From Bacteroidales bacterium (GTDB lineage: Bacteria > Bacteroidota > Bacteroidia > Bacteroidales > P3), in contig JAEDJL010000015.1 of assembly GCA_016296345.1 (NCBI GenBank), forward strand, positions 1 through 42,471: DNA of 42,471 nucleotides, given 5' to 3'. The notes under the pieces are model-generated. The model ran no database searches, was not told the origin of the DNA, and saw only the letters and a program-made list of their open reading frames with translations. Shown in pieces: positions 15,990 to 24,410 of this stretch. Within the stretch, counting starts at the first letter, position 1. Each line of letters opens with the position of its first letter. Both the position numbers and the translations under genes were made by a program.

Positions 15990-16549
15990 TAGGCATAACG
16001 CTGCCCGAATATGACAATGCCGCTGCCGAAAGGCTCAGGATAACATCTCTTATCGAGAGCGGAAAGATAGAATACTTCCATATCCGAAAGCCAAATTTCG
16101 ATTTGGAGACCATGTGTCGGTATCTCGGCGGATTTTCTCGCACGATAAGAGAGCGTTTGTGCCTCAACGACTGTTGCGAACTTGCGGAAGAATTCTCCAT
16201 AGGGGGAGTTCACTTGAACTCTCGCAACAATTATTCTGCTCCCGAGGGCTTTTGCGGTCGCATAAGTTGCAGCTGCCATTCCATAGCAGAGGTTCAAAAA
16301 TACAAGAGCTTGTGCGACTATGTTTTTCTCTCGCCTGTGTTTGACAGTATATCGAAGCAAGGTTACAAGGCGGCTTTGAACCAAGAGGAATTGAAGAAAG
16401 CAGCCAATGAGGGGATAATTGACGAAAATGTGTTTGCACTTTCGGGAGTTGAACCCTCAAAATTTGGCAAATTGAAAGAAATGGGATTTTGCTCTGCCGC
16501 CATGACGGGCTGCCTGTGGGGCGAAAGCAAAGAGCAATATTATAAATAG
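15977..16549 (+). CDS. second thiamine-phosphate-synthase-like protein (ThiE/TenI family)
   Basis: 190 residues of the ThiE/TenI TIM-barrel family, starting MRRLIGITLPEY at 15977 and overlapping thiS. Recognisable features are IEYFHIRKPNFD, LNDCCELAEEFSIGGVHLNSRN, and VFLSPVFDSISKQGY. Compared with the neighbouring ThiE it shows LNSR where ThiE has VGQK, and has a shorter C-terminus. It may be a TenI-like thiazole tautomerase or a second synthase; the sequence does not decide. Its position within the thi operon argues for a role in the thiazole branch. Confidence 0.75.
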   Translation: MRRLIGITLPEYDNAAAERLRITSLIESGKIEYFHIRKPNFDLETMCRYLGGFSRTIRERLCLNDCCELAEEFSIGGVHLNSRNNYSAPEGFCGRISCSCHSIAEVQKYKSLCDYVFLSPVFDSISKQGYKAALNQEELKKAANEGIIDENVFALSGVEPSKFGKLKEMGFCSAAMTGCLWGESKEQYYK

Positions 16550-16560
16550 GTATAGAGACA

Positions 16561-17193
16561 ATGGACAGATTGTATTTCATAACGCACACCAATGAGAAGT
16601 ACTCTTACTTTGAGAGTGCCTGCTTGGCGTTGGACTGCGGCATAAAGCTCATTCAGCTCAGAATGAAGCACACAGAGGAAGAGCAGTTTCGTAAAACAGC
16701 ATTGCAAACGCTCAAAGAGTGTGAAAAATATGGTGCAAGACTTATCTTGAACGACAATTACCGCCTTGCAAAGGAGCTTGGAGCAGACGGAGTTCATGTG
16801 GGACAGAAAGACGAAGCCCTTTCGATTGTCCGAAACAGCATGAACCCAAACCAAATTGTAGGAATGACCTGCAATACTTTTGAGCAAATAGTCTCTGCCG
16901 TCAAAAGCGGAGCCGATTACATAGGATTGGGTCCCTATCGCTTCACTTCCACAAAAGAAAACCTCAGTCCCGTTCTCGGAATTAATGGATACAGAAACAT
17001 AATGAGGCAATGCCGACAAGCAGGTATCTCAATCCCCATATATGCCATAGGAGGAATAAGAACCGAAGATGTAGCCGAATTGATTGAAACAGAGATATAT
17101 GGCATTGCAATTTCGTCTCTGATTTTGCAATCCTCATCACCTCAAAAACAAATCGCCGTTTTACGAAAACAAATCGGCGTTTCAGCAAAATAA
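16561..17193 (+). CDS. thiE: thiamine-phosphate synthase
   Basis: 210 residues, a TIM barrel joining HMP-PP and the thiazole phosphate to thiamine phosphate. Motifs: QLRMKH, LNDNYRLAKELGADGVHVGQ (Mg and diphosphate site), YIGLGPYRFTSTKE, and IYAIGGIRTEDV near the C-terminus. It lies 11 bases downstream of the thiE-like gene. The last ~14 residues (QIAVLRKQIGVSAK) are encoded by two units of palindromic array C, which has replaced or extended the natural C-terminus. Confidence 0.88.
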   Translation: MDRLYFITHTNEKYSYFESACLALDCGIKLIQLRMKHTEEEQFRKTALQTLKECEKYGARLILNDNYRLAKELGADGVHVGQKDEALSIVRNSMNPNQIVGMTCNTFEQIVSAVKSGADYIGLGPYRFTSTKENLSPVLGINGYRNIMRQCRQAGISIPIYAIGGIRTEDVAELIETEIYGIAISSLILQSSSPQKQIAVLRKQIGVSAK

Positions 17194-17225
17194 AACGGCG
17201 TTTTATTTGAACGAAACGGCGTTTT
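17150..17225. repeat. 21-bp palindromic array C (4 units), inside the thi operon
   Basis: Units start at 17150, 17171, 17192 and 17213 (exact 21-bp period); central bases C, G, G, G. The first two units (AAATCG- type) lie in the 3' end of thiE, the others between thiE and thiG. Any hairpin here would be within the polycistronic mRNA. Confidence 0.88.
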
Positions 17226-17264
17226 GGAAAACGGATAAAAGAACAGACAAAAACAAACATAAAT

Positions 17265-18038
17265 ATGGAAAAATTGATAATAGCAGGAAAGGAGTTCAAC
17301 TCGAGACTTTTCTTGGGTACGGGCAAGTTTCCTTCAAATGAAGTAATGGGTCGTGCCATCAAGTCTTCAAAGACACAAATGGTAACCACCGCATTAAAAA
17401 GAGTAGATGTGGAAAACTCCGACACAGACGATATGTTGGCACACATAGACCGCAATCAAGTTGTCCTTCTGCCCAACACATCGGGCGTAAGAACCGCAAA
17501 AGAAGCAGTATTCGCCGCACAGATTGCACGAGAAGCCTTGCAGACAAATTGGTTGAAGTTGGAAATTCACCCCGACCCCAAATACCTCTTCCCCGATGCC
17601 GTAGAGACACTCCGGGCAACCGAAGAATTGGCAAAGGACGGCTTTGTGGTATTGCCATACGTTCAGGCAGACCCCGTTTTGTGCAAACAACTCGAAGAAG
17701 CAGGGGCAGCCACCGTCATGCCTCTTGCAGCCCCTATAGGAACTAACCGAGGCTTGGTAACCAAAGACCTTTTGGAGATAATAATCGAGCAAAGCAATGT
17801 TCCCGTTGTGATAGATGCAGGCATCGGAAGCCCGAGCCATGCAGCCCAAGCAATGGAAATGGGAGCAGATGCGGTACTTGTCAATACCGCAATAGCAATC
17901 GCAGGCGACCCTGTGGCAATGGCAGAAGCCTTTGCCAAGGCTGTGGAAGCAGGAAGACAGGCTTATGAGAGCGGACTGCCTGCAACATTTGCAACAGCTC
18001 AGGCTTCGTCGCCTCTAACCGAATTTTTGAATTTATAA
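17265..18038 (+). CDS. thiG: thiazole synthase
   Basis: 257 residues, TIM-barrel enzyme that forms the thiazole phosphate ring from DXP, dehydroglycine (from ThiH) and ThiS-thiocarboxylate. Motifs: SRLFLGTGKF, the catalytic lysine in NWLKLEIHPDPKYLFPD, PYVQADP, MPLAAPIGTNRG and DAGIGSPSHAAQAMEMGADAV phosphate-binding loop. Full length. It follows array C by 39 bases and precedes thiC by 34 bases. Confidence 0.95.
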   Translation: MEKLIIAGKEFNSRLFLGTGKFPSNEVMGRAIKSSKTQMVTTALKRVDVENSDTDDMLAHIDRNQVVLLPNTSGVRTAKEAVFAAQIAREALQTNWLKLEIHPDPKYLFPDAVETLRATEELAKDGFVVLPYVQADPVLCKQLEEAGAATVMPLAAPIGTNRGLVTKDLLEIIIEQSNVPVVIDAGIGSPSHAAQAMEMGADAVLVNTAIAIAGDPVAMAEAFAKAVEAGRQAYESGLPATFATAQASSPLTEFLNL

Positions 18039-18072
18039 ACAGGTATTTAATCACAATAAACATCAGATAAAC

Positions 18073-19761
18073 ATGGAACAAATCCAAGATATATGCACCG
18101 CATACGGAGCATCAAAAAAGATATACGAGAAAGGAAGTATTCACGACATAGAAGTGGGAATGAGAGAGGTGCAACTGACCGACACAGTCATCGAAGGAAA
18201 AAGACATTCCAACGGAACAATACGACTATATGACACTTCGGGAGTTTATACCGACCCAGATGTAAAGATAGATCTAAAAAAGGGATTGCCAAGACTTAGA
18301 GACAAATGGTTGAGCAAACGAGACGATTTGCAGAAACTTGACAGCTTTACATCGGTTTACAGCAAACTCAGACTGAATGACCCCGAGCTTGAAGCCTTAC
18401 GCTTTCAGCCTCAAAACCTTCCTTACAAAGCAAAGCCGGGTCGCCAAATCACTCAAATGGCACTTGCAAAGCAGGGAATAATCACCCCTGAAATGGAATA
18501 CGTTGCAATAAGAGAAAATTTAACTCGCCAAGACAAAGAAACAAGTTACATAACCCCCGAATTTGTTCGCAGTGAGGTTGCAGCAGGAAGGGCAGTCATT
18601 CCATCAAATCCCAACCACCCCGAAGCCGAACCTATGATTATAGGCAGCAAATTCCTCGTTAAGATAAACACAAACATAGGAAACTCGGCTCTAAGCAGCG
18701 ATATAGAAAAGGAAGTGGAGAAATCAGTATGGTCATCTCGCTGGGGAGGAGACACACTCATGGATTTATCGACAGGAAAGCACATTCACGAAACCCGAGA
18801 GTGGATTATAAGAAATTGTCCCGTGCCAATGGGCAGCGTTCCTATCTATCAAGCGTTGGAAAAAGTCGATGGAAAAGCCGAAGACTTGACTTGGGAAATT
18901 TTTAAGGATACTTTGATAGAGCAATGCGAGCAGGGTGTGGATTATTTTACCATTCACGCAGGACTATTGCAGAAACATATTCCCTATGCTGCCAAAAGAC
19001 TTACGGGAATCGTCTCCCGAGGCGGCTCAATCATGGCAAAATGGATTACAGCTCACAATCAAGAAAACTTTTTGTTCACTCACTTTGAAGAGATTTGCGA
19101 GTTGCTTGCACAATATGACGTTGCAATCAGCATAGGAGACGGTTTGCGTCCGGGAAGTATTCATGATGCCAACGACCAAGCACAGTTTGGCGAATTGGAA
19201 ACAATGGGTCAGCTTACCGAAGTGGCATGGAAGCACAATGTTCAGGTACTTATCGAAGGTCCGGGCCACGTTCCTATGCACAAAATCAAGGAAAACATGG
19301 AGAAACAGCAGCAATGTTGCCACAATGCACCGTTCTACACCTTAGGACCTTTGACAACGGACATTGCTCCGGGCTATGACCACATCACATCTGCCATTGG
19401 AGCTGCGATGATTGGCTGGTTTGGAACGGCAATGCTTTGTTACGTTACACCGAAAGAACACCTCGGTCTGCCAAACAAGGAAGACGTCAGAAACGGAATC
19501 ATGGCTTACAAAATTGCAGCCCACGCTGCCGACATTGCAAAGGGACATCCGTCAGCCATGGAGAGGGATAATGCCCTCAGCAAGGCGAGATTTGAATTTC
19601 GTTGGAACGATCAGTTTAACCTTTCGTTAGATCCCGAAAGAGCAAGGGAGTATTACGGAGCTGAAAAGATACATGGAACTCCTTTCTGCACCATGTGCGG
19701 ACCAAATTTCTGTGCAATGAGAATTTCTCGCGAGGTATCGGGAGCAGGAAAGATTGAATAA
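18073..19761 (+). CDS. thiC: phosphomethylpyrimidine synthase
   Basis: 562 residues. ThiC converts aminoimidazole ribotide to HMP-P through radical SAM chemistry. The C-terminal cluster motif C539-x2-C542-x4-C547 (FCTMCGPNFCAM) binds the [4Fe-4S] cluster. Other family blocks are MALAKQGIITPEMEYVAIREN, WMID-like region replaced by FTIHAGLLQKHIPYAA, SRGGSIMAKW and EGPGHVPMHKI. Shorter than E. coli ThiC (631) but normal for Bacteroidetes-type proteins. Confidence 0.96.
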   Translation: MEQIQDICTAYGASKKIYEKGSIHDIEVGMREVQLTDTVIEGKRHSNGTIRLYDTSGVYTDPDVKIDLKKGLPRLRDKWLSKRDDLQKLDSFTSVYSKLRLNDPELEALRFQPQNLPYKAKPGRQITQMALAKQGIITPEMEYVAIRENLTRQDKETSYITPEFVRSEVAAGRAVIPSNPNHPEAEPMIIGSKFLVKINTNIGNSALSSDIEKEVEKSVWSSRWGGDTLMDLSTGKHIHETREWIIRNCPVPMGSVPIYQALEKVDGKAEDLTWEIFKDTLIEQCEQGVDYFTIHAGLLQKHIPYAAKRLTGIVSRGGSIMAKWITAHNQENFLFTHFEEICELLAQYDVAISIGDGLRPGSIHDANDQAQFGELETMGQLTEVAWKHNVQVLIEGPGHVPMHKIKENMEKQQQCCHNAPFYTLGPLTTDIAPGYDHITSAIGAAMIGWFGTAMLCYVTPKEHLGLPNKEDVRNGIMAYKIAAHAADIAKGHPSAMERDNALSKARFEFRWNDQFNLSLDPERAREYYGAEKIHGTPFCTMCGPNFCAMRISREVSGAGKIE

Positions 19762-19797
19762 GTGTTCTGATATAAAGAATAGGTAAAAAAAGACCAA

Positions 19798-20916
19798 GTG
19801 ATGAAACAAACATTTTACGATACAATCAAAGACTTGGACTGGAAGAGCGTAACCGACAGCATTTATGCCAAAACGGAGGCTGATGTTGTCAGAGCGTTGG
19901 CAAAAAAGCATCTTGACATAGAGGACTTCAAGGCACTGATTGCTCCTTGTGCAGAGAAATATCTCGAACCTATGGCACAGATGAGCCGAAGCATCACACA
20001 AAGACGCTTTGGCAAGGTAATGCAGTTCTACATTCCTCTTTATTTGTCGAACGAATGCAGCAACCACTGCATCTATTGCGGATTTAATCACAACAATGAC
20101 ATAGGCAGAATTACCCTTACAGACGAGCAAATCTTGGAAGAAATAAAGGTAATCAAGTCTATGGGATACGACAATGTGCTTTTGCTCACAGGAGAGTACC
20201 CCCGCCATGCCGGAGTTGATTATATCGAACACGCAATAGGGCTTTGCAGACCATATTTCTCGACGATTAACCTCGAGGTCTTCCCGATGAAGGTAGAGCA
20301 GTATGAGAGATTGATTGCCGCAGGTGCCAATTCGGTTTATGTTTATCAAGAGACATTCAACGAAAAACGCTACAAGCACTACCACCCCAAGGGAATGAAG
20401 AGCAATTATCAGTATCGGTTGGCAACACCCGAGCGTTTGGCTCAGGCAGGCATACATCGGGTAGGCATGGGTGCCTTGATAGGCTTGGAAGAGTGGAGAA
20501 CAGAGATGGTTTTCTTGGCAATGCATTTGCGATTTATGACAAAGAATTATTGGAAGACCAAATACTCTGTGTCTTTTCCGAGAATGAGACCGGCAGCAGG
20601 CGGATACCAAGCCGATTTCTACATGAACGAAAAAGAGTTTGCACAAACAATCTGGGCATTCAGGCTTTTTGACCACGATGTCGAGATTGCAATGAGTACA
20701 AGAGAGACTCCGCAGATGCGAAATCACTTTGTGAGCCTCGGAGTTACCTCTATGAGTGCAGGAAGTAAGACAGACCCGGGCGGATATGCCCACCCGAACA
20801 CAGAATTGGAGCAATTCCACATCAACGACGACAGAACGGTCGAACAAATGGAACAAATGGTTCGTTCGCAAGGCTATGATGTCATATTCAAGGACTGGGA
20901 CAAAATATTAAACTGA
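19798..20916 (+). CDS. thiH: 2-iminoacetate (dehydroglycine) synthase, radical SAM
   Basis: 372 residues. The CxxxCxxC motif C87-C91-C94 (ECSNHCIYCGF) binds the [4Fe-4S] cluster that cleaves SAM; the enzyme splits tyrosine to dehydroglycine and p-cresol. Further family blocks: LLLTGEYPRHAGVDYI, VYVYQETFNEKRYKHYHP and the C-terminal biotin/thiamine-synthesis associated domain. Using ThiH instead of the oxygen-dependent ThiO fits an anaerobe. The stop overlaps the thiF start by one base (TGATG). Confidence 0.95.
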   Translation: MMKQTFYDTIKDLDWKSVTDSIYAKTEADVVRALAKKHLDIEDFKALIAPCAEKYLEPMAQMSRSITQRRFGKVMQFYIPLYLSNECSNHCIYCGFNHNNDIGRITLTDEQILEEIKVIKSMGYDNVLLLTGEYPRHAGVDYIEHAIGLCRPYFSTINLEVFPMKVEQYERLIAAGANSVYVYQETFNEKRYKHYHPKGMKSNYQYRLATPERLAQAGIHRVGMGALIGLEEWRTEMVFLAMHLRFMTKNYWKTKYSVSFPRMRPAAGGYQADFYMNEKEFAQTIWAFRLFDHDVEIAMSTRETPQMRNHFVSLGVTSMSAGSKTDPGGYAHPNTELEQFHINDDRTVEQMEQMVRSQGYDVIFKDWDKILN

Positions 20917-21629
20917 TGCTTACAGAAGAACAAAAGCAAAGATACAATCGTCAGATAATCTTACAAGACTTCGGGGAGAGAGGACAGGAAATCCTTCTTT
21001 CCTCCAAGTGTCTTGTTGTGGGAGTTGGCGGTTTGGGTTCGATAATTTCGCTCTACCTTACGGCGGCAGGAGTCGGCACAATCGGACTTGTGGACAATGA
21101 CAGGGTCAGCATAAGCAACCTTCAACGGCAGATAGTTTACCGAGAAAGGCAACAAGGACTGCCAAAAGCCACAACGGCTGCCCAAAACCTCAGAGAGCTG
21201 AACAGCGGTTGCAATTTCGTTACATACGATTGCTTTTTGAATAAGGAGAATGCCGAAGATATTATATCGAAGTATGATATTGTTTTGGACGCAACCGACA
21301 ATTTTAAGGCAAGATACCTTATTGACGACACTTGCAAGAGACTTGGCAAACCTTTTGTGTACAGTTCGATAAGTGCCACTTGCGGACAGGTTGCTCTTTT
21401 TGACTTTCCAAACTGCAAGAGCAGCTATCGTTCTCTCTATCCCGACAAAGAGCGATTGACAGAGAGTGAAAATCCGAGCAAGGCGGTGATTGGCGTTCTG
21501 CCGGGCGTCGCTGCGTGCATTGCGACCAACGAAGCAATCAAGTATCTTACCAAAATGGGAGATACACTTAGCGACAAACTTCTCTGGTTTGACATATCGA
21601 CCAATGTCTTTCAGACTTTCGATATTTAG
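20916..21629 (+). CDS. thiF: ThiF-like sulfur-carrier adenylyltransferase
   Basis: 237 residues of the E1-like ThiF/MoeB/HesA fold. ATP-binding GVGGLGS, then VDNDRVSISNLQRQI with the catalytic Arg, and DATDNFKARYLIDD. It should adenylate the ThiS C-terminus. Oddly, the CxxC zinc pair of ThiF/MoeB is SYRS here, the C-terminal second pair is absent and the position corresponding to the E. coli crosslinking cysteine (NCRT) has no cysteine. The fold core is intact, so I expect activity without zinc. Last gene of the operon, coupled to thiH. Confidence 0.88.
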   Translation: MLTEEQKQRYNRQIILQDFGERGQEILLSSKCLVVGVGGLGSIISLYLTAAGVGTIGLVDNDRVSISNLQRQIVYRERQQGLPKATTAAQNLRELNSGCNFVTYDCFLNKENAEDIISKYDIVLDATDNFKARYLIDDTCKRLGKPFVYSSISATCGQVALFDFPNCKSSYRSLYPDKERLTESENPSKAVIGVLPGVAACIATNEAIKYLTKMGDTLSDKLLWFDISTNVFQTFDI

Positions 21630-21712
21630 AATCTTGCTTTCAAAGGGTTTAATCGTCTGATAAACAGTTGGTAATAGCTTTTTGTAAAATTGCAGTGAGA
21701 TATGCTTGAAGC

Positions 21713-21788
21713 AAAACGGCGTTTTGTCAAAATAAAACGCCGTTTCACTCGGACAAAACGCCGTTTTATTCTACTGAAACGGCGTTTT
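21713..21788. repeat. 21-bp palindromic array D (4 units)
   Basis: Units start at 21713, 21734, 21755 and 21776 (exact 21-bp period); central bases G, C, C, G. It lies between the thiF stop and the smpB promoter; it could terminate the thi operon. The remainder of 21630-21915 shows nothing else recognisable. Confidence 0.9.
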
Positions 21789-21915
21789 GCTTTATGCTTG
21801 ATTTGTAATAGGTTACGAAAGTCCCCGAATGCTGTTTTGAATTTTCGATTTGCATTTGATATTGTTGCTTTTCAATAAATTGGAGCGAGACAACAATTCA
21901 ATGTGTTTTTTTTTA

Positions 21916-21923
21916 TACCTTTG
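21916..21923 (+). promoter_or_regulatory. -7 promoter element for smpB
   Basis: TACCTTTG, only 9 bases before the smpB ATG, so the transcript would have almost no 5' leader. Confidence 0.6.
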
Positions 21924-21932
21924 CACTTTGCT

Positions 21933-22391
21933 ATGACAGAAGAAAAACACTTGATAGACATTAAGAACAAGCGGGCTTCGTTTGAATACTTTTTCGTTCA
22001 GACCTACACAGCCGGCTTGGTGCTTTGCGGAACCGAGATAAAGTCCATAAGAGAAGGGAAAGCCAATCTTACGGACGCCTATTGTATGTTTGACAGAGGG
22101 GAGTTGTGGGTTTACAATATGCACATTTCCGAATATCGTTTCGGTTCTTATTACAATCATCAGGTGAAAAGAACTCGCAAATTGCTATTGAAAAAGACCG
22201 AATTGAGAAAACTCGAAAACAAAAGCAAAGAAAAAGGATTTACAATCATACCAACTCTTTTGTATATTGACCAAAGAGGCTTTGCAAAGTTGGAGATAAG
22301 TCTCTGCAAGGGTAAACACTCCTACGACAAACGCGAAAGCATAAAGCAAAGAGACACCAAAAGAGAATTGGACAGAGTGATGAAATTTTGA
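21933..22391 (+). CDS. smpB: SsrA (tmRNA)-binding protein
   Basis: 152 residues from the ATG at 21933. SmpB binds tmRNA and brings it to stalled ribosomes. NKRASFEYFFVQTYTAGLVL, GTEIKSIREGKANLTDAY and the basic C-terminal tail (YDKRESIKQRDTKRELDRVMKF) are characteristic. A longer reading from 21903 would begin inside the -7 box and add a hydrophobic MFFFIPLHFA, so the shorter start is preferred. The tmRNA gene is not in the window. Confidence 0.95.
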   Translation: MTEEKHLIDIKNKRASFEYFFVQTYTAGLVLCGTEIKSIREGKANLTDAYCMFDRGELWVYNMHISEYRFGSYYNHQVKRTRKLLLKKTELRKLENKSKEKGFTIIPTLLYIDQRGFAKLEISLCKGKHSYDKRESIKQRDTKRELDRVMKF

Positions 22392-22430
22392 AACCACAGT
22401 ATTAGAAAGACCATATTAGCACAATAAGAT

Positions 22431-24380
22431 ATGAAAAAAGCGTTTTCGTTTATATTTATGTTGATTTTCAGCCTTTCGATTTTTGCTCAAGGGTATGTAA
22501 TCAACGGTTTGTTGTCCAAAACAAGCAGAGGAGTTGCCACACTGAGGGTTTACTTCAAAGACGGCAACGAAAAAATTGACACATCAGCCATAGAAAAAGA
22601 CGGAAAGTTCTATTTCAGAGGTATGATTTCGGAAGACGTTCCCGCGTTGCTCACAATCAACGGAAAGAAATCCTATCGTATTTATCTTTCTCCGGGAAGT
22701 ACCATAAACATAACCATGGGTCATTCCAAGGAAAAGAAAAACGGAATAAAAGGTTCGCCGCTTACCGACAGCTGGTACTCGATTGTCAATCCCCAAGGCA
22801 AGGAAGACTATGACGTTCACTTGGAACGGCTTGAAAATTGGGTGATTAACAATCCCGAAAACATATTTTGTGCCGACATCATAGCCTCCTACCTTGCTCA
22901 CAGGTGGAACTATGAGGAACTTTCTCGCACATTGAACACTCTCAAAGGCGAAGCCACCAACACATATCACTATCGCCATTTGAGAGAACGCCTAAAACAA
23001 ATGAACAATCTTCAAGTCGGAGCAACAGCACCCGATTTTGCAGCAGTCGATATGCAGGGAAAAACTCAGAGATTGAGCAGTCTTGCAAGGCAAAGCAAAT
23101 ATACCTTGCTTGTTTTCTGGGCATCGTGGAGCAAAGAGGCAAGAGAGATTAACCCGACGCTCATTCAGACATACAACAGGTTCAAAAACAAAGGCTTTAA
23201 CATCGTAAGCCTTTCGATTGACGAAGACAAAAACTCTTGGAAGCAGGCTGTGGAGACAGATAAGACCGAATGGACACAGCTTTTTGGCGGAAAGAAATGG
23301 GAAAGCGAAGCAGCAAAAGCATATATGCTCAAAGCAGTGCCGTACAATGTGCTTATAGACCAAGATAACAAGATTGTAGAGTTCAACATAAGGGCAGAAA
23401 ACTTGGCAGACCGCCTTGCCGAACTGACGGGAAACAGAGGTTTCAGAGTGGAAGGCGAGATTGCACCATTGGAAGAAGGAACGATAGTAATGGAAATGCT
23501 CAAAGCCGACGGTCAAAAGGAGAAAATGACAACCAAAATAGTTAATGGACGATTTGCCTTTGAGGGAGAAGTCGATAAAGTCTGCATGGCAACCTTGGTT
23601 TTGCCGACCCGAAGCGGCGAAGTGTCGTTCTTTTTGGAAAATTCGCTCATCGAGATTGACGGAGAACTGAAAGACTTGGACAAAGTGCAGATAAGCGGCA
23701 GCCGTAGCAACGATGAATTTTTGCAAATCGCCAATCGTTGCAACAGACAGAAGAACCCGATGCAGTGTTTGATGAATTACGTTTTGGATAATCCCCAAAG
23801 CATATACTCACCTCTGATTGTAAGCTCCTATCTTGCCCCATACCTTAACACAAACGAACTTAGAGAAGTCTTTTCCAAGCTCTCGGGCGAAGCAACTCAG
23901 ATGTACCAATACCAACTGTTGAAAAACCATATTGCAGAGCTTGACAAAGATGAAGCACTTGGCGAAAAGGTCAAAGACTTTACCCTTTCGGACATAAACG
24001 GAAAGCCTGTAAGCCTTAGCAATTTCGTCTCTCAAAACCAATATACCCTCATTCACTTCTGGGCTTCTTGGGATTTGAAGAGTACTCAGGGCATTAAAGA
24101 ACTCAGATTGCTGTATAACAAATACAAATCGGAGGGATTTAACATCATAAGCATATCTTTGGACGACGAAAGGGCAGCTTGGGCAGATGCAATCAAGCGT
24201 TACGCAATGCAATGGACGAATGTGTCAGATTTGAAGAGGTGGAACAGCACTCTTGTGAGACTTTACAATCTTGAATACATACCTCAGAATATTCTTGTGG
24301 ACAAAGACGGCAGGATTGTGGCAAAAAACCTTTCATACGAAGACCTTAACCAAAGATTATTGTTGAAGTTCGCAAAGTAA
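22431..24380 (+). CDS. tandem DUF4369/thioredoxin-like protein lacking both CxxC motifs
   Basis: 649 residues with a signal peptide (KKAFSFIFMLIFSLSIFAQ). Two similar halves follow, each with a DUF4369-like beta domain (about 20-200 and 345-500), then a TlpA/AhpC-TSA thioredoxin fold (about 205-340 and 510-649). In both, the usual WCxxC is altered: FWASW-S-K-E-A (233-237) and FWASW-D-L-K-S (547-551), so neither half can do thiol redox chemistry. The cis-proline region (AVPYNVLIDQ, YIPQNILVDK) is kept. It is probably periplasmic or outer-membrane associated. It starts 39 bases after smpB. Confidence 0.78.
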   Translation: MKKAFSFIFMLIFSLSIFAQGYVINGLLSKTSRGVATLRVYFKDGNEKIDTSAIEKDGKFYFRGMISEDVPALLTINGKKSYRIYLSPGSTINITMGHSKEKKNGIKGSPLTDSWYSIVNPQGKEDYDVHLERLENWVINNPENIFCADIIASYLAHRWNYEELSRTLNTLKGEATNTYHYRHLRERLKQMNNLQVGATAPDFAAVDMQGKTQRLSSLARQSKYTLLVFWASWSKEAREINPTLIQTYNRFKNKGFNIVSLSIDEDKNSWKQAVETDKTEWTQLFGGKKWESEAAKAYMLKAVPYNVLIDQDNKIVEFNIRAENLADRLAELTGNRGFRVEGEIAPLEEGTIVMEMLKADGQKEKMTTKIVNGRFAFEGEVDKVCMATLVLPTRSGEVSFFLENSLIEIDGELKDLDKVQISGSRSNDEFLQIANRCNRQKNPMQCLMNYVLDNPQSIYSPLIVSSYLAPYLNTNELREVFSKLSGEATQMYQYQLLKNHIAELDKDEALGEKVKDFTLSDINGKPVSLSNFVSQNQYTLIHFWASWDLKSTQGIKELRLLYNKYKSEGFNIISISLDDERAAWADAIKRYAMQWTNVSDLKRWNSTLVRLYNLEYIPQNILVDKDGRIVAKNLSYEDLNQRLLLKFAK

Positions 24381-24410
24381 ATCGAAAATTAAAAAACACA
24401 AAATCAGAAA

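Noticed and set aside
22431..24380. Active thiol-disulfide oxidoreductase (TlpA/ResA)
   Set aside because: Both CxxC motifs are missing.
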